DNA of 9,089 bases. Source: Bacteroidales bacterium (GTDB lineage Bacteria > Bacteroidota > Bacteroidia > Bacteroidales > JAOZVK01). A program made the position numbers and the translations under genes. Location of the stretch: the NCBI GenBank assembly GCA_029938185.1, contig JAOZVK010000212.1:1-9089 (forward strand), read 5' to 3'. This document shows, one piece after another, positions 1 to 4,509 of the stretch (the stretch's first letter is position 1; every line of letters begins with the position of its first letter). The notes beneath the pieces were generated by a model. It searched no databases and was not told where the DNA came from. It was given only the letters and a program-made list of their open reading frames with translations.

Positions 1-54
1 ACCAATAGGTCATCGCTTTGCGATTTTATTGACTTTATGGATGGACACTAATTA
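1..54. repeat. Arm of a MITE-like palindromic repeat, cut by the window edge
   Basis: Positions 5-54 match the reverse complement of 4312-4361 at 46 of 50 bases by manual alignment. At the other site the sequence is one arm of an 83-bp palindrome, so this is probably half of a similar element whose remainder lies before the window. It runs directly into the octamer tandem repeat at position 51. No coding potential is evident. Confidence 0.75.
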
Positions 55-154
55 AATAATTGAATAATTGTACCATTGTATCATTGAATAATTAAATAAT
101 TGTATCATTGCACCATTGTACCATTGAATAATTGTATCATTGTACCATTTAAAG
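51..154. repeat. Octamer tandem repeat, 12 units (VNTR-like)
   Basis: From 51 to 146 the sequence divides exactly into twelve 8-bp units starting ATT. In order they are ATTAAATA, ATTGAATA, ATTGTACC, ATTGTATC, ATTGAATA, ATTAAATA, ATTGTATC, ATTGCACC, ATTGTACC, ATTGAATA, ATTGTATC, ATTGTACC. A conserved right flank, ATTTAAAGTAT, starts at 147. Four-unit versions occur at 1054-1085 and, inverted, at 7094-7125. The right flank contains the stop codon of the gene at 149-955. Confidence 0.9.
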
Positions 155-955
155 TATAGCATCAATTGTATTAGTAAATTTTATACCCATTTGTTTAGCT
201 TGATTATATATAGGGTCTGCAATTGTTTCAAATCCAACAACATTTGACATTGTATCTTCAAGAATAATAAATTTTTCGGCAAGTCCGGGAGCTTCATTAA
301 TAACTTGTTTTAGGCTATTTGCAACACAATGCGATTTAGCTTCGCCCGATAAATAAACATTTTGGTATGTTTCGAGTGTTTTTATTAATCCTTGATTAAG
401 TTGAGTTTCTGGTCTTTTAGAATCAGGAATTTGAGCTTGAAATGCGCCAAAATGTTCCGAAAAAGGAAAAGTTCCTTTTGCTACAACCTGAAAAAACTTA
501 CCATTCACAGTCCATTCCTCTATTGCATTCATAAGAGGCTGATAAATAGCTGCTCCCTCCGAACCAATAACACAATGTACAGGCCATATTACGTGAGGAA
601 ATTCGCCTTGAGCTTCCAATGCTTTCAAGTAGTTTAAACATCGTTTTGGGTCGAAGCGTGCAGTCCAAATACCTGCTTCTACATCTTTTGATGAAATTAC
701 TGTAAAAGGTGCTGGAAAGTTTCCATTTTTGTCTTGCCAGAAATTAGGATGAGCAATATCATTTGGCTGATGCGAATCTAATGTTACACCTATAAAATCT
801 ATTTCAGATTTATTGTTTAATATCCATGTTGCCAAACGGGTCATATCTTTCTCTGCTCCTTCAACATATAGTGAGCCTCTATTATTTACATTAGCATCAC
901 CCTTATTACAAAACGAATTTTGAGGGTCGATAATTAATAATGCATTTTTTTTCAT
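149..955 (-). CDS. Nicotinamidase-type cysteine hydrolase (isochorismatase superfamily)
   Basis: This 268-residue cytosolic protein belongs to the isochorismatase-like cysteine hydrolases and most resembles nicotinamidase, which deamidates nicotinamide to nicotinate in NAD salvage. The visible active-site set is D10 (IIDPQNSF), K160 (VAKGTF) and C210 (KSHCVANS). D60, H62 and H69 (LDSHQPNDIAHP) fit the metal-binding D-x-H plus His pattern. The WPVHCVIGSEGA stretch (124-135) is also characteristic of nicotinamidases. At 268 residues it is longer than the roughly 200-residue family norm, with extra sequence between the metal site and WPVHC, so its substrate could differ. The start ATG is followed at once by the family's first beta strand. 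It lies 154 bp downstream of the Nudix regulator on the same strand and may be cotranscribed, although repeats lie between. The last two codons and the stop (ATA CTT TAA) belong to a repeat flank also seen at 7083-7090. Confidence 0.85.
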   Translation of the reverse strand: MKKNALLIIDPQNSFCNKGDANVNNRGSLYVEGAEKDMTRLATWILNNKSEIDFIGVTLDSHQPNDIAHPNFWQDKNGNFPAPFTVISSKDVEAGIWTARFDPKRCLNYLKALEAQGEFPHVIWPVHCVIGSEGAAIYQPLMNAIEEWTVNGKFFQVVAKGTFPFSEHFGAFQAQIPDSKRPETQLNQGLIKTLETYQNVYLSGEAKSHCVANSLKQVINEAPGLAEKFIILEDTMSNVVGFETIADPIYNQAKQMGIKFTNTIDAIL

Positions 956-1027
956 ATATTTTAGATTTATTTTTGTTTTTAATTAATTGATAATCAGTAA
1001 TATTAAATTATAGTTTTAACATTAACA

Positions 1028-1085
1028 AACTGGTATCAATTATTAATCAAAGTATTGTACCATTGTATCATTGAATAATTGTACC
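1028..1085. repeat. Octamer repeat, four units, with conserved left flank
   Basis: Four 8-bp units (ATTGTACC, ATTGTATC, ATTGAATA, ATTGTACC) occupy 1054-1085, preceded by a left flank that includes TTAATCAAAGT. The whole 58-bp segment is the reverse complement of 7094-7151 with a single mismatch. The right flank (TTTTAAAATAT) is a diverged form of the TTTAAAGTAT seen at the other two sites. It lies in the 154-bp gap between the hydrolase and the Nudix gene. Confidence 0.9.
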
Positions 1086-1094
1086 TTTTAAAAT

Positions 1095-1112
1095 ATAGGT
1101 CAAAGACCTTTA
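1095..1112 (+). repeat. Stop-codon hairpin element, short copy (Nudix gene end)
   Basis: The hairpin AGGTC-AAA-GACCT lies directly past the Nudix stop codon. Read on the minus strand the order is TAA, one A, then GGTC. The GCGTAAGC half of the element is missing because the octamer repeat flank adjoins instead. In the minus-strand transcript the hairpin would be the first structure after the stop codon. Confidence 0.8.
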
Positions 1113-1811
1113 TTTAGGCGTAAGCAATGTAAAAAGGCTCGAAGAGTCATATTTTTCTTTATCAAATTTGTAAAACCAGGCAGCTTTGTGAGCTACATTT
1201 GTTTGTTTTTCATCTAATTTTATCAAAATATCCATAGATAATATTTTTTTTCTAAAATTTCTTTTATCCAAATCTATTCCTAAAATTGTTTCATAAAGCT
1301 GTTGAAGTTCTGTTAATGTAAACTTTTCGTTTAGAAGTTCAAAACCAATTGGTTGATATTTAATTTTACTCTTCAATCTTTTTATTGCTACATCAAAAAT
1401 CATTTCATGGTCAAAAGCAAGTTTAGGTAATTTATTTATCGAAAACCATTTGGCTTTTGCAGCATCATCTCCTGCAACAGCCTTATATTCTGATTGTTTG
1501 ACTAAAGCATAATATACAACACTTATAACTCTACCTCTAGGGTCTCTATCAACATCACTAAATGTATATAATTGTTCTATGAATACATTTTGTAATCCTG
1601 TTTCTTCATATAGCTCACGAACAGCACCCTCTTCGCTAGTTTCGTCAATATTGACAAAGCCTCCTGGAAATGCCCAACTAGCTCTAAATGGTTCATGTGC
1701 TCTTTCAATCAATAATACTTTTAGTTCACCAAAATCATATCCAAAAATTATACAATCTGTTGTTAAAGCAGGTCTTGGATATTCATAACAATATTTTTTT
1801 TCTTTTCCCAT
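1110..1811 (-). CDS. NrtR-like Nudix transcriptional regulator
   Basis: A 233-residue protein with an N-terminal Nudix hydrolase fold and a C-terminal winged-helix domain, the architecture of the NrtR family. NrtR-type regulators sense ADP-ribose or related ligands and control NAD metabolism; some Bacteroidota relatives control sugar genes. The Nudix box is complete from G51 to L73 (G-x5-E57-x7-R65-E66-L-x-E69-E70-x-G72-L), so catalysis or nucleotide binding is not ruled out. The helical C-terminal part (about 152-216) includes FTLTELQQLYETILG and LDKRNFRKKIL, typical of this regulator family. A matching promoter (1837-1868) and two palindromes lie upstream, suggesting autoregulation. The nicotinamidase-like hydrolase downstream fits an NAD role, but that is inference. 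Residues 221-233 come from repeat DNA: codon 221 (TAT) aligns with the TAA that normally borders the hairpin element, so the protein seems extended by loss of a stop. Confidence 0.88.
   Translation of the reverse strand: MGKEKKYCYEYPRPALTTDCIIFGYDFGELKVLLIERAHEPFRASWAFPGGFVNIDETSEEGAVRELYEETGLQNVFIEQLYTFSDVDRDPRGRVISVVYYALVKQSEYKAVAGDDAAKAKWFSINKLPKLAFDHEMIFDVAIKRLKSKIKYQPIGFELLNEKFTLTELQQLYETILGIDLDKRNFRKKILSMDILIKLDEKQTNVAHKAAWFYKFDKEKYDSSSLFTLLTPK
1118..1151 (+). repeat. Stop-codon hairpin element inside the 3' end of the Nudix CDS
   Basis: The copy runs GCGTAAGCAA, a short AT spacer, then GGCTC-GAA-GAGTC. It belongs to the same variant class as 3747-3777, with one stem mismatch (GAGTC for GAGCC). 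It is translated in the minus frame as Nudix residues 221-232. On the minus strand it begins TAT-GAC-TCT where intact copies have TAA-GGT or TAA-GGC, in the same frame. Confidence 0.88.
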
Positions 1812-1822
1812 AGTATTTTATA

Positions 1823-1837
1823 GTGTAATATTTACAC
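1823..1837. promoter_or_regulatory. Operator-like palindrome, site 1 (GTGT-N7-ACAC)
   Basis: GTGTAATATTTACAC is a 15-bp palindrome with six perfect base pairs per arm. It begins at the downstream edge of the Nudix -7 box and covers the expected transcription start. It has the same GTGT-N7-ACAC form as the site at 1875-1889, and the centres are 52 bp apart, about five helical turns. A plausible binding site for the Nudix regulator itself; the assignment is inference. Confidence 0.6.
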
Positions 1838-1868
1838 AAAGTTAATTCTTTGAATCGACAAATCAAAA
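1837..1868 (-). promoter_or_regulatory. Promoter of the Nudix regulator
   Basis: Read on the minus strand there is a TTTTG -33 box (1868-1864), 19 bases, then TAACTTTG (1844-1837). This fits the Bacteroidota housekeeping consensus TTG-N19/20-TAnnTTTG. The -7 box ends 25 bp before the ATG at 1811, leaving a short 5' leader. Confidence 0.75.
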
Positions 1869-1871
1869 TTT

Positions 1872-1892
1872 AAAGTGTTAAAAATACACTTT
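1872..1892. promoter_or_regulatory. Operator-like palindrome, site 2 (GTGT-N7-ACAC)
   Basis: The arms AAAGTGT (1872-1878) and ACACTTT (1886-1892) pair perfectly around a seven-base A/T centre. The core at 1875-1889 has the same GTGT-N7-ACAC geometry as site 1. It lies just upstream of the -33 box of the Nudix promoter, so the two sites bracket that promoter. Confidence 0.6.
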
Positions 1893-2024
1893 TAATTATT
1901 TTATATAATTAAATTTTTAATATTAATGCTGCTATATATTTGATATTGTTGATTATATAGTAAAATAATAACAAAATAACAAAATAAAAATATTTATAAA
2001 AAATAAAAAATTGCAAAATAATTG

Positions 2025-2032
2025 TATTTTTG
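2025..2032 (+). promoter_or_regulatory. Possible -7 box for surE
   Basis: TATTTTTG matches TAnnTTTG, but no TTG lies at the expected 19-20 bp upstream. A second candidate, TATATTTG, is at 1935-1942, also without a good -33 box. If the first is used, the leader would be about 90 nt and would carry the hairpin repeat at 2077-2110. Confidence 0.35.
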
Positions 2033-2076
2033 TTTTTTTAAATAATAAAAACTTTTTACTATTAATTATCCATTAT

Positions 2077-2110
2077 GCATAAGCAATTTTAAATAGGTCG
2101 AAGACCTTAA
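2077..2110 (+). repeat. Stop-codon hairpin element upstream of surE
   Basis: The copy starts with GCATAAGC (consensus GCGTAAGC) and ends in AGGTC-GAA-GACCT-TAA. The hairpin ends 22 bp before the surE ATG. With the inverted copy at 2898-2931 it flanks surE. The preceding gene runs away from it, so it cannot be that gene's terminator. Confidence 0.9.
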
Positions 2111-2129
2111 ATTACAAAATAAATAAAAA

Positions 2130-2900
2130 ATGCAAAACAAACCATTGATATTAATAACAAACGATGATGGTATAAAAGCTAAAGGTATAAGCGAGCTTAT
2201 AGATACTGCTAAAGAATATGGCGATATAGTAGTTGTTGCTCCTGATAAAGGAAATTCTGGAAAATCGCATTCTGTTACATTTACCGAACCATTATATTTG
2301 ACACATATTTCTGAAAATAACGGTATTACAAAATATACATGCTCAGGTACACCAGTCGATTCAGTAAAAATGGCAATACATCAAGTTCTAAAAAGAAAAC
2401 CAGATTTAATTGTTTCAGGAATTAACCATGGTTCAAATGCATCAATAAGTGTTATTTATTCGGGTACTATGGCAGCAGCTATTGAAGGCTGTATGAATGG
2501 AATACCATCTGTTGGATTTTCTTTACTTGATTTTAGAAGCGATGCCGATTTTAGTATTGCAAGACATTATGCTGCAAAAATTATAAATCAAGTTCTAAAA
2601 AACGGATTACCATTTGGTACATGTTTAAATGTTAATATTCCTTCGATACCCACAAATGAATCGAAAGGAATAAAAATTTGTAGACAAACAAATGGAGTAT
2701 GGAACGAAATATTTGAGGAACGAAAACATCCTTTTGGGACAAGCTATTTTTGGCTAACAGGTTCATTTCAAAATCATGAACCAGAAGCAAAAGATACAGA
2801 CGAGTGGGCATTAAAAAACAATTATGTTGCAATTGTACCTATTAAAATTGATTTAACATCTTATGATGCTTTAGATATTATTAATAGTTGGGAATTTTAA
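2130..2900 (+). CDS. surE: 5'/3'-nucleotidase SurE
   Basis: SurE is a metal-dependent cytosolic phosphatase that dephosphorylates nucleoside monophosphates and supports stationary-phase survival. The 256-residue length is normal. The family landmarks are present in order: ITNDDG with metal ligands D12 and D13, APDKGNSGKSHSVT with S43, CSGTPVDSVK (71-80), SGINHGSN with N99, and YSGTMAAAIEG soon after. The start at 2130 places the ITNDDG strand at the usual distance from the N terminus. The leader just before the ATG is A-rich with no clear Shine-Dalgarno site. The stop TAA (2898-2900) is followed with zero spacing by GGTC of a hairpin element, and an inverted copy of that element lies upstream, so the gene is bracketed by inverted repeats. 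In many Bacteroidota surE is followed by lpxB; here it is not. Confidence 0.96.
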   Translation: MQNKPLILITNDDGIKAKGISELIDTAKEYGDIVVVAPDKGNSGKSHSVTFTEPLYLTHISENNGITKYTCSGTPVDSVKMAIHQVLKRKPDLIVSGINHGSNASISVIYSGTMAAAIEGCMNGIPSVGFSLLDFRSDADFSIARHYAAKIINQVLKNGLPFGTCLNVNIPSIPTNESKGIKICRQTNGVWNEIFEERKHPFGTSYFWLTGSFQNHEPEAKDTDEWALKNNYVAIVPIKIDLTSYDALDIINSWEF

Positions 2901-2931
2901 GGTCTTCGACCTTTTTAATGTTGCTTACGCG
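2898..2931 (-). repeat. Stop-codon hairpin element at the surE stop
   Basis: The copy reads TAA (the stop codon), GGTC-TTC-GACC, a T-rich spacer, then GCTTACGC. It is the reverse orientation of the copy at 2077-2110. Here the hairpin is followed by TTTTT, so it could act as a weak intrinsic terminator for surE. Confidence 0.92.
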
Positions 2932-2943
2932 TTCTATTAACAC

Positions 2944-2994
2944 TCTAACAATATGTAATTTAATAAATGCAAATATCTGAAAACTTTTGTTAGA
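2944..2994. repeat. Inverted repeat upstream of the outer-membrane gene
   Basis: TCTAACAA (2944-2951) pairs with TTGTTAGA (2987-2994). The right part, 2979-2994, is also the reverse complement of 3635-3650 at 15 of 16 bases. The outer-membrane gene therefore sits between inverted copies of this motif as well as between hairpin-element fragments. Confidence 0.6.
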
Positions 2995-3012
2995 CTACTT
3001 ACTGTTTATTAA

Positions 3013-3022
3013 GCGTAAGCAA
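3013..3022 (+). repeat. Half copy of the stop-codon hairpin element
   Basis: GCGTAAGCAA matches the box end of the hairpin element, but no hairpin follows. The heptamer repeat takes over instead. The orientation is the one expected upstream of a plus-strand gene. Confidence 0.6.
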
Positions 3023-3056
3023 ACTTTTAACTTTTAATTTTTAGTTTTTAACTTTT
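3022..3056. repeat. Heptamer tandem repeat upstream of the outer-membrane gene
   Basis: Five 7-bp units follow without gaps: AACTTTT, AACTTTT, AATTTTT, AGTTTTT, AACTTTT. They end 14 bp before the ATG at 3071 and occupy the region where promoter or ribosome-binding elements would be expected. No clear TAnnTTTG promoter was found nearby. Confidence 0.75.
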
Positions 3057-3070
3057 ATAATTTATTAGAT

Positions 3071-3568
3071 ATGAAAAAATTACTTTTAACTTTTATATTT
3101 TCTTTTAGTGTTTTATTTTTATTTGCTCAAAGCCCTTTACCAAAAGGAAGTAAACAGCTAAATATTGGTGTTGGTTTTTCCAGTTATGGAGTACCAATAT
3201 ATGTAGGTTTAGATTTTGGAGTACATAAAGATATTTCGGTTGGTGGCGAAATTAGTTACCGTTCATATAATGAAAATTTGACAAAAAAATATAGACATTC
3301 AGTAATTGGTATTGCTGGAAATGTTAATTATCATTTTAATACAATACTTGGTATTCCATCTAACTGGGATTTTTATGCTGGATTAAATTTAGGTTATTAT
3401 TTTTGGAATTCAGATAGTAACTATAATGGAAACCGTAACTCAGGTCTTGGTTTAGGTGCACAAATAGGTGGACGATATTATTTTAATAACAAAATTGGAA
3501 TAAATTTAGAGTTTGGTGGTGGAAATGCCCTTACGGGAGGCAAGTTTGGATTATCAATACGTTTTTAA
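3071..3568 (+). CDS. Small outer-membrane beta-barrel protein
   Basis: A 165-residue exported protein. The N terminus is a Sec signal peptide: KK, then a hydrophobic run, with likely cleavage after A19 in LFA-QS. The mature part is rich in Gly and aromatic residues alternating with polar ones (GVGFSSYG, YVGLDFGVHK, FYAGLNLGYYF, GLGLGAQIGGRYYFN, INLEFGGG). It ends in FGLSIRF, whose terminal phenylalanine is typical of outer-membrane barrels. The length suggests a small barrel of about eight strands, similar to porin-family or OmpW/OmpX-like proteins; the ligand or role cannot be read. The stop TAA (3566-3568) is followed directly by GGTC of a hairpin element, and a heptamer tandem repeat abuts the start region. 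Confidence 0.82.
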   Translation: MKKLLLTFIFSFSVLFLFAQSPLPKGSKQLNIGVGFSSYGVPIYVGLDFGVHKDISVGGEISYRSYNENLTKKYRHSVIGIAGNVNYHFNTILGIPSNWDFYAGLNLGYYFWNSDSNYNGNRNSGLGLGAQIGGRYYFNNKIGINLEFGGGNALTGGKFGLSIRF

Positions 3569-3600
3569 GGTCTACTACCTATTTAAGATTGCTTATGCAT
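3566..3600 (-). repeat. Stop-codon hairpin element at the outer-membrane gene stop
   Basis: The copy reads TAA (stop codon), GGTCTACTACC, a spacer, then GCTTATGC. The stem is weakened to three pairs (GGT/ACC) around a five-base loop. It faces the forward copy at 3700-3732; together they bound a 167-bp unit with inverted ends. Confidence 0.85.
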
Positions 3601-3634
3601 GATGTATAATTAACGAAAAATCAAATATAAGTAC

Positions 3635-3678
3635 TCTAACAAAAGTTTTTCGACATTTACATTTTGTTAAATTGCGTA
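3635..3678. repeat. Inverted repeat inside the 3566-3732 unit
   Basis: TCTAACAAAAGTTTTT (3635-3650) is the inverted counterpart of 2979-2994. A second internal pair is TAACAAAA (3637-3644) with TTTTGTTA (3662-3669). The content shows that the hairpin elements are sometimes ends of a larger, related repeat unit. Confidence 0.5.
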
Positions 3679-3699
3679 TTATTAGAATGTTAAAAGAAT

Positions 3700-3732
3700 G
3701 CGTAAGCAACATTAAATAGGTCGAAGACCTTA
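3700..3732 (+). repeat. Stop-codon hairpin element, consensus copy
   Basis: This is the cleanest forward copy: GCGTAAGC, then AACATTAAAT, then AGGTC-GAA-GACCT, ending TTA. It forms an inverted pair with the copy at 3566-3600 and precedes a second forward copy at 3747-3777. Confidence 0.93.
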
Positions 3733-3746
3733 GTAAAATTATTCAA

Positions 3747-3777
3747 GCGTAAGCAAGATCAAAAGGCTCGAAGAGCC
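3747..3777 (+). repeat. Stop-codon hairpin element, GGCTC variant
   Basis: GCGTAAGCAAGATCAAAA is followed by GGCTC-GAA-GAGCC. Both stem arms have changed together relative to GGTC/GACC, while the GAA loop is kept. The hairpin ends 14 bp before the ATG of the membrane protein at 3792, so it would lie in that leader or directly upstream of it. Confidence 0.9.
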
Positions 3778-3791
3778 AAAAATATTTATAC

Positions 3792-4091
3792 ATGAAAAAA
3801 ACATATAATAAATACAACTCACAAAAAGTGGGAATAATTTCGGGAATAATATTACCCTTAATAGTAATCTTTTTGTTTTATATGATAAAATCGGACTTAG
3901 TAAGCTTCTCAAGTTTTGTAAATCATATTGTAAAATACAATATACATTCAGAGATAGTTAGCTTATGTGTAGTTCCTAATCTTTTGTTATTTTTTTTATT
4001 TATATGGAAAAATTATAATCTGTCTGCCAAAGGAGTTATCTTAGCTACTATGCTTTATGGTATATTTATTATTATATTAAAATATGTATAA
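3792..4091 (+). CDS. Small membrane protein of unknown function
   Basis: I do not recognise a family for this 99-residue protein. It has a basic N terminus (MKKTYNKYNSQK) and three probable transmembrane segments: about 13-33 (GIISGIILPLIVIFLFYMI), about 54-72 (IVSLCVVPNLLLFFLFIW) and about 79-97 (AKGVILATMLYGIFIIILKY). By the positive-inside rule the N terminus is probably cytoplasmic. The ATG follows a GGCTC-type hairpin element by 14 bp. Unlike the other genes here, its stop (TAA, followed by a second TAA in frame) does not abut a repeat. Codon use and base composition look like the neighbours. The hydrophobic pattern over the full length makes it a credible gene despite its size. Confidence 0.72.
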   Translation: MKKTYNKYNSQKVGIISGIILPLIVIFLFYMIKSDLVSFSSFVNHIVKYNIHSEIVSLCVVPNLLLFFLFIWKNYNLSAKGVILATMLYGIFIIILKYV

Positions 4092-4166
4092 TAATAAATG
4101 AGTTAAAAACTATAAATTTGATTATAACGGATTTTAATAAAAAATGTAAATTAATGAGAATCAATA

Positions 4167-4230
4167 CTATCTGTATCCTGATTTTTACGATGATATGAAT
4201 ACGGATAGCACAGATTTAACAGATTAATAC
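4167..4230. repeat. Degenerate dispersed-repeat fragment with inverted arms
   Basis: CTATCTGTAT (4167-4176) pairs with ATACGGATAG (4199-4208) with one G-T. The following bases, ACGGATAGCACAGATTT at 4201-4217, resemble intergenic repeats of the type 'acggataacacggattta' that I associate with Bacteroidota genomes. The resemblance is from memory and unchecked. Confidence 0.4.
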
Positions 4231-4311
4231 ATATTTTTCTAATTTTTAATAATTTATTTACGATATAATTCGCTAATAATAAATAAATTGAAATTTCTAC
4301 AAAAACCGTTA

Positions 4312-4394
4312 TAATTAATGTCCATCTATAAAGTCAATAAAATCTCAAAACGATGACCTATAAAATTGCTGACTTTATGGATGCACGCTAATTA
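4312..4394. repeat. MITE-like palindromic element
   Basis: The left arm from 4312 and the right arm ending at 4394 are inverted copies over about 28 bp, with mismatches and a few small differences. Both ends are TAATTA. The left arm plus centre (4312-4361) matches the reverse complement of 5-54 at 46 of 50 bases. There is no ORF inside, consistent with a non-autonomous element; a target-site duplication is not clear. Confidence 0.7.
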
Positions 4395-4415
4395 TACAAA
4401 ATGACTATCCGATTT

Positions 4416-4438
4416 CGCACCCAAAAAATTAAGGTGCG
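4416..4438. repeat. Hairpin CGCACC/GGTGCG
   Basis: CGCACC (4416-4421) and GGTGCG (4433-4438) form a perfect 6-bp stem around an A/T loop of 11 bases. It is followed by TAGCATCATATATTTGTAG. It may be a fragment of another dispersed repeat or a weak terminator; I cannot tell which gene it would serve. Confidence 0.4.
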
Positions 4439-4456
4439 TAGCATCATATATTTGTA

Positions 4457-4490
4457 GTAAGGTCTCCGACCTATTTAATGTGGCTTACGC
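4457..4490 (-). repeat. Stop-codon hairpin element without an adjacent gene
   Basis: The copy reads GTAAGGTC-TCC-GACC, a spacer, then GGCTTACGC. The TAA before GGTC is present (4458-4460) even though no ORF ends here. The similarity to the copy at 8938-8971 continues beyond the box (TTCTTACAA... ACTGTC against TTTTTACAACTGTC), so these two copies share more than 32 bp. Confidence 0.88.
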
Positions 4491-4509
4491 ATTCTTACAA
4501 ACAACTGTC

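Larger units (their letters stand above)
1812..2129. other. Divergent intergenic region between the Nudix gene and surE
   Basis: This 318-bp gene-free region holds the Nudix promoter and two palindromes (1823-1892). Very A/T-rich sequence with two possible plus-strand -7 boxes for surE follows (1935-1942 and 2025-2032), then one hairpin repeat copy (2077-2110). No ORF or RNA gene is apparent. Confidence 0.7.

Noticed and set aside
51..146. CRISPR array
   Set aside because: The period is 8 bp with no spacers; it is a simple tandem repeat.
392..637. Plus-strand ORF within the nicotinamidase-like gene (similarly 1579-1788, 5206-5394, 5409-5678 and minus 2632-2832)
   Set aside because: All lie opposite well-supported genes and have low-complexity or implausible composition; treated as shadows.
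2898..2920. All hairpin elements as ordinary intrinsic terminators
   Set aside because: Most copies lack a T-run after the stem, and forward copies upstream of surE and the small membrane protein do not follow any gene end. A terminator role is possible only for some, such as surE.
3622..3629. Minus-strand promoter antisense to the outer-membrane gene (CAAATATA)
   Set aside because: It matches TAnnTTTG on the minus strand, but no -33 box lies at the right distance and the sequence is so A/T-rich that chance matches are expected.
2077..3732. Hairpin elements as integron attC sites with gene cassettes
   Set aside because: The placement just after stop codons is attC-like, but there is no GTTRRRY core. 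Copies lie in both orientations, genes run on both strands and include cysS and surE, and no integrase is seen.
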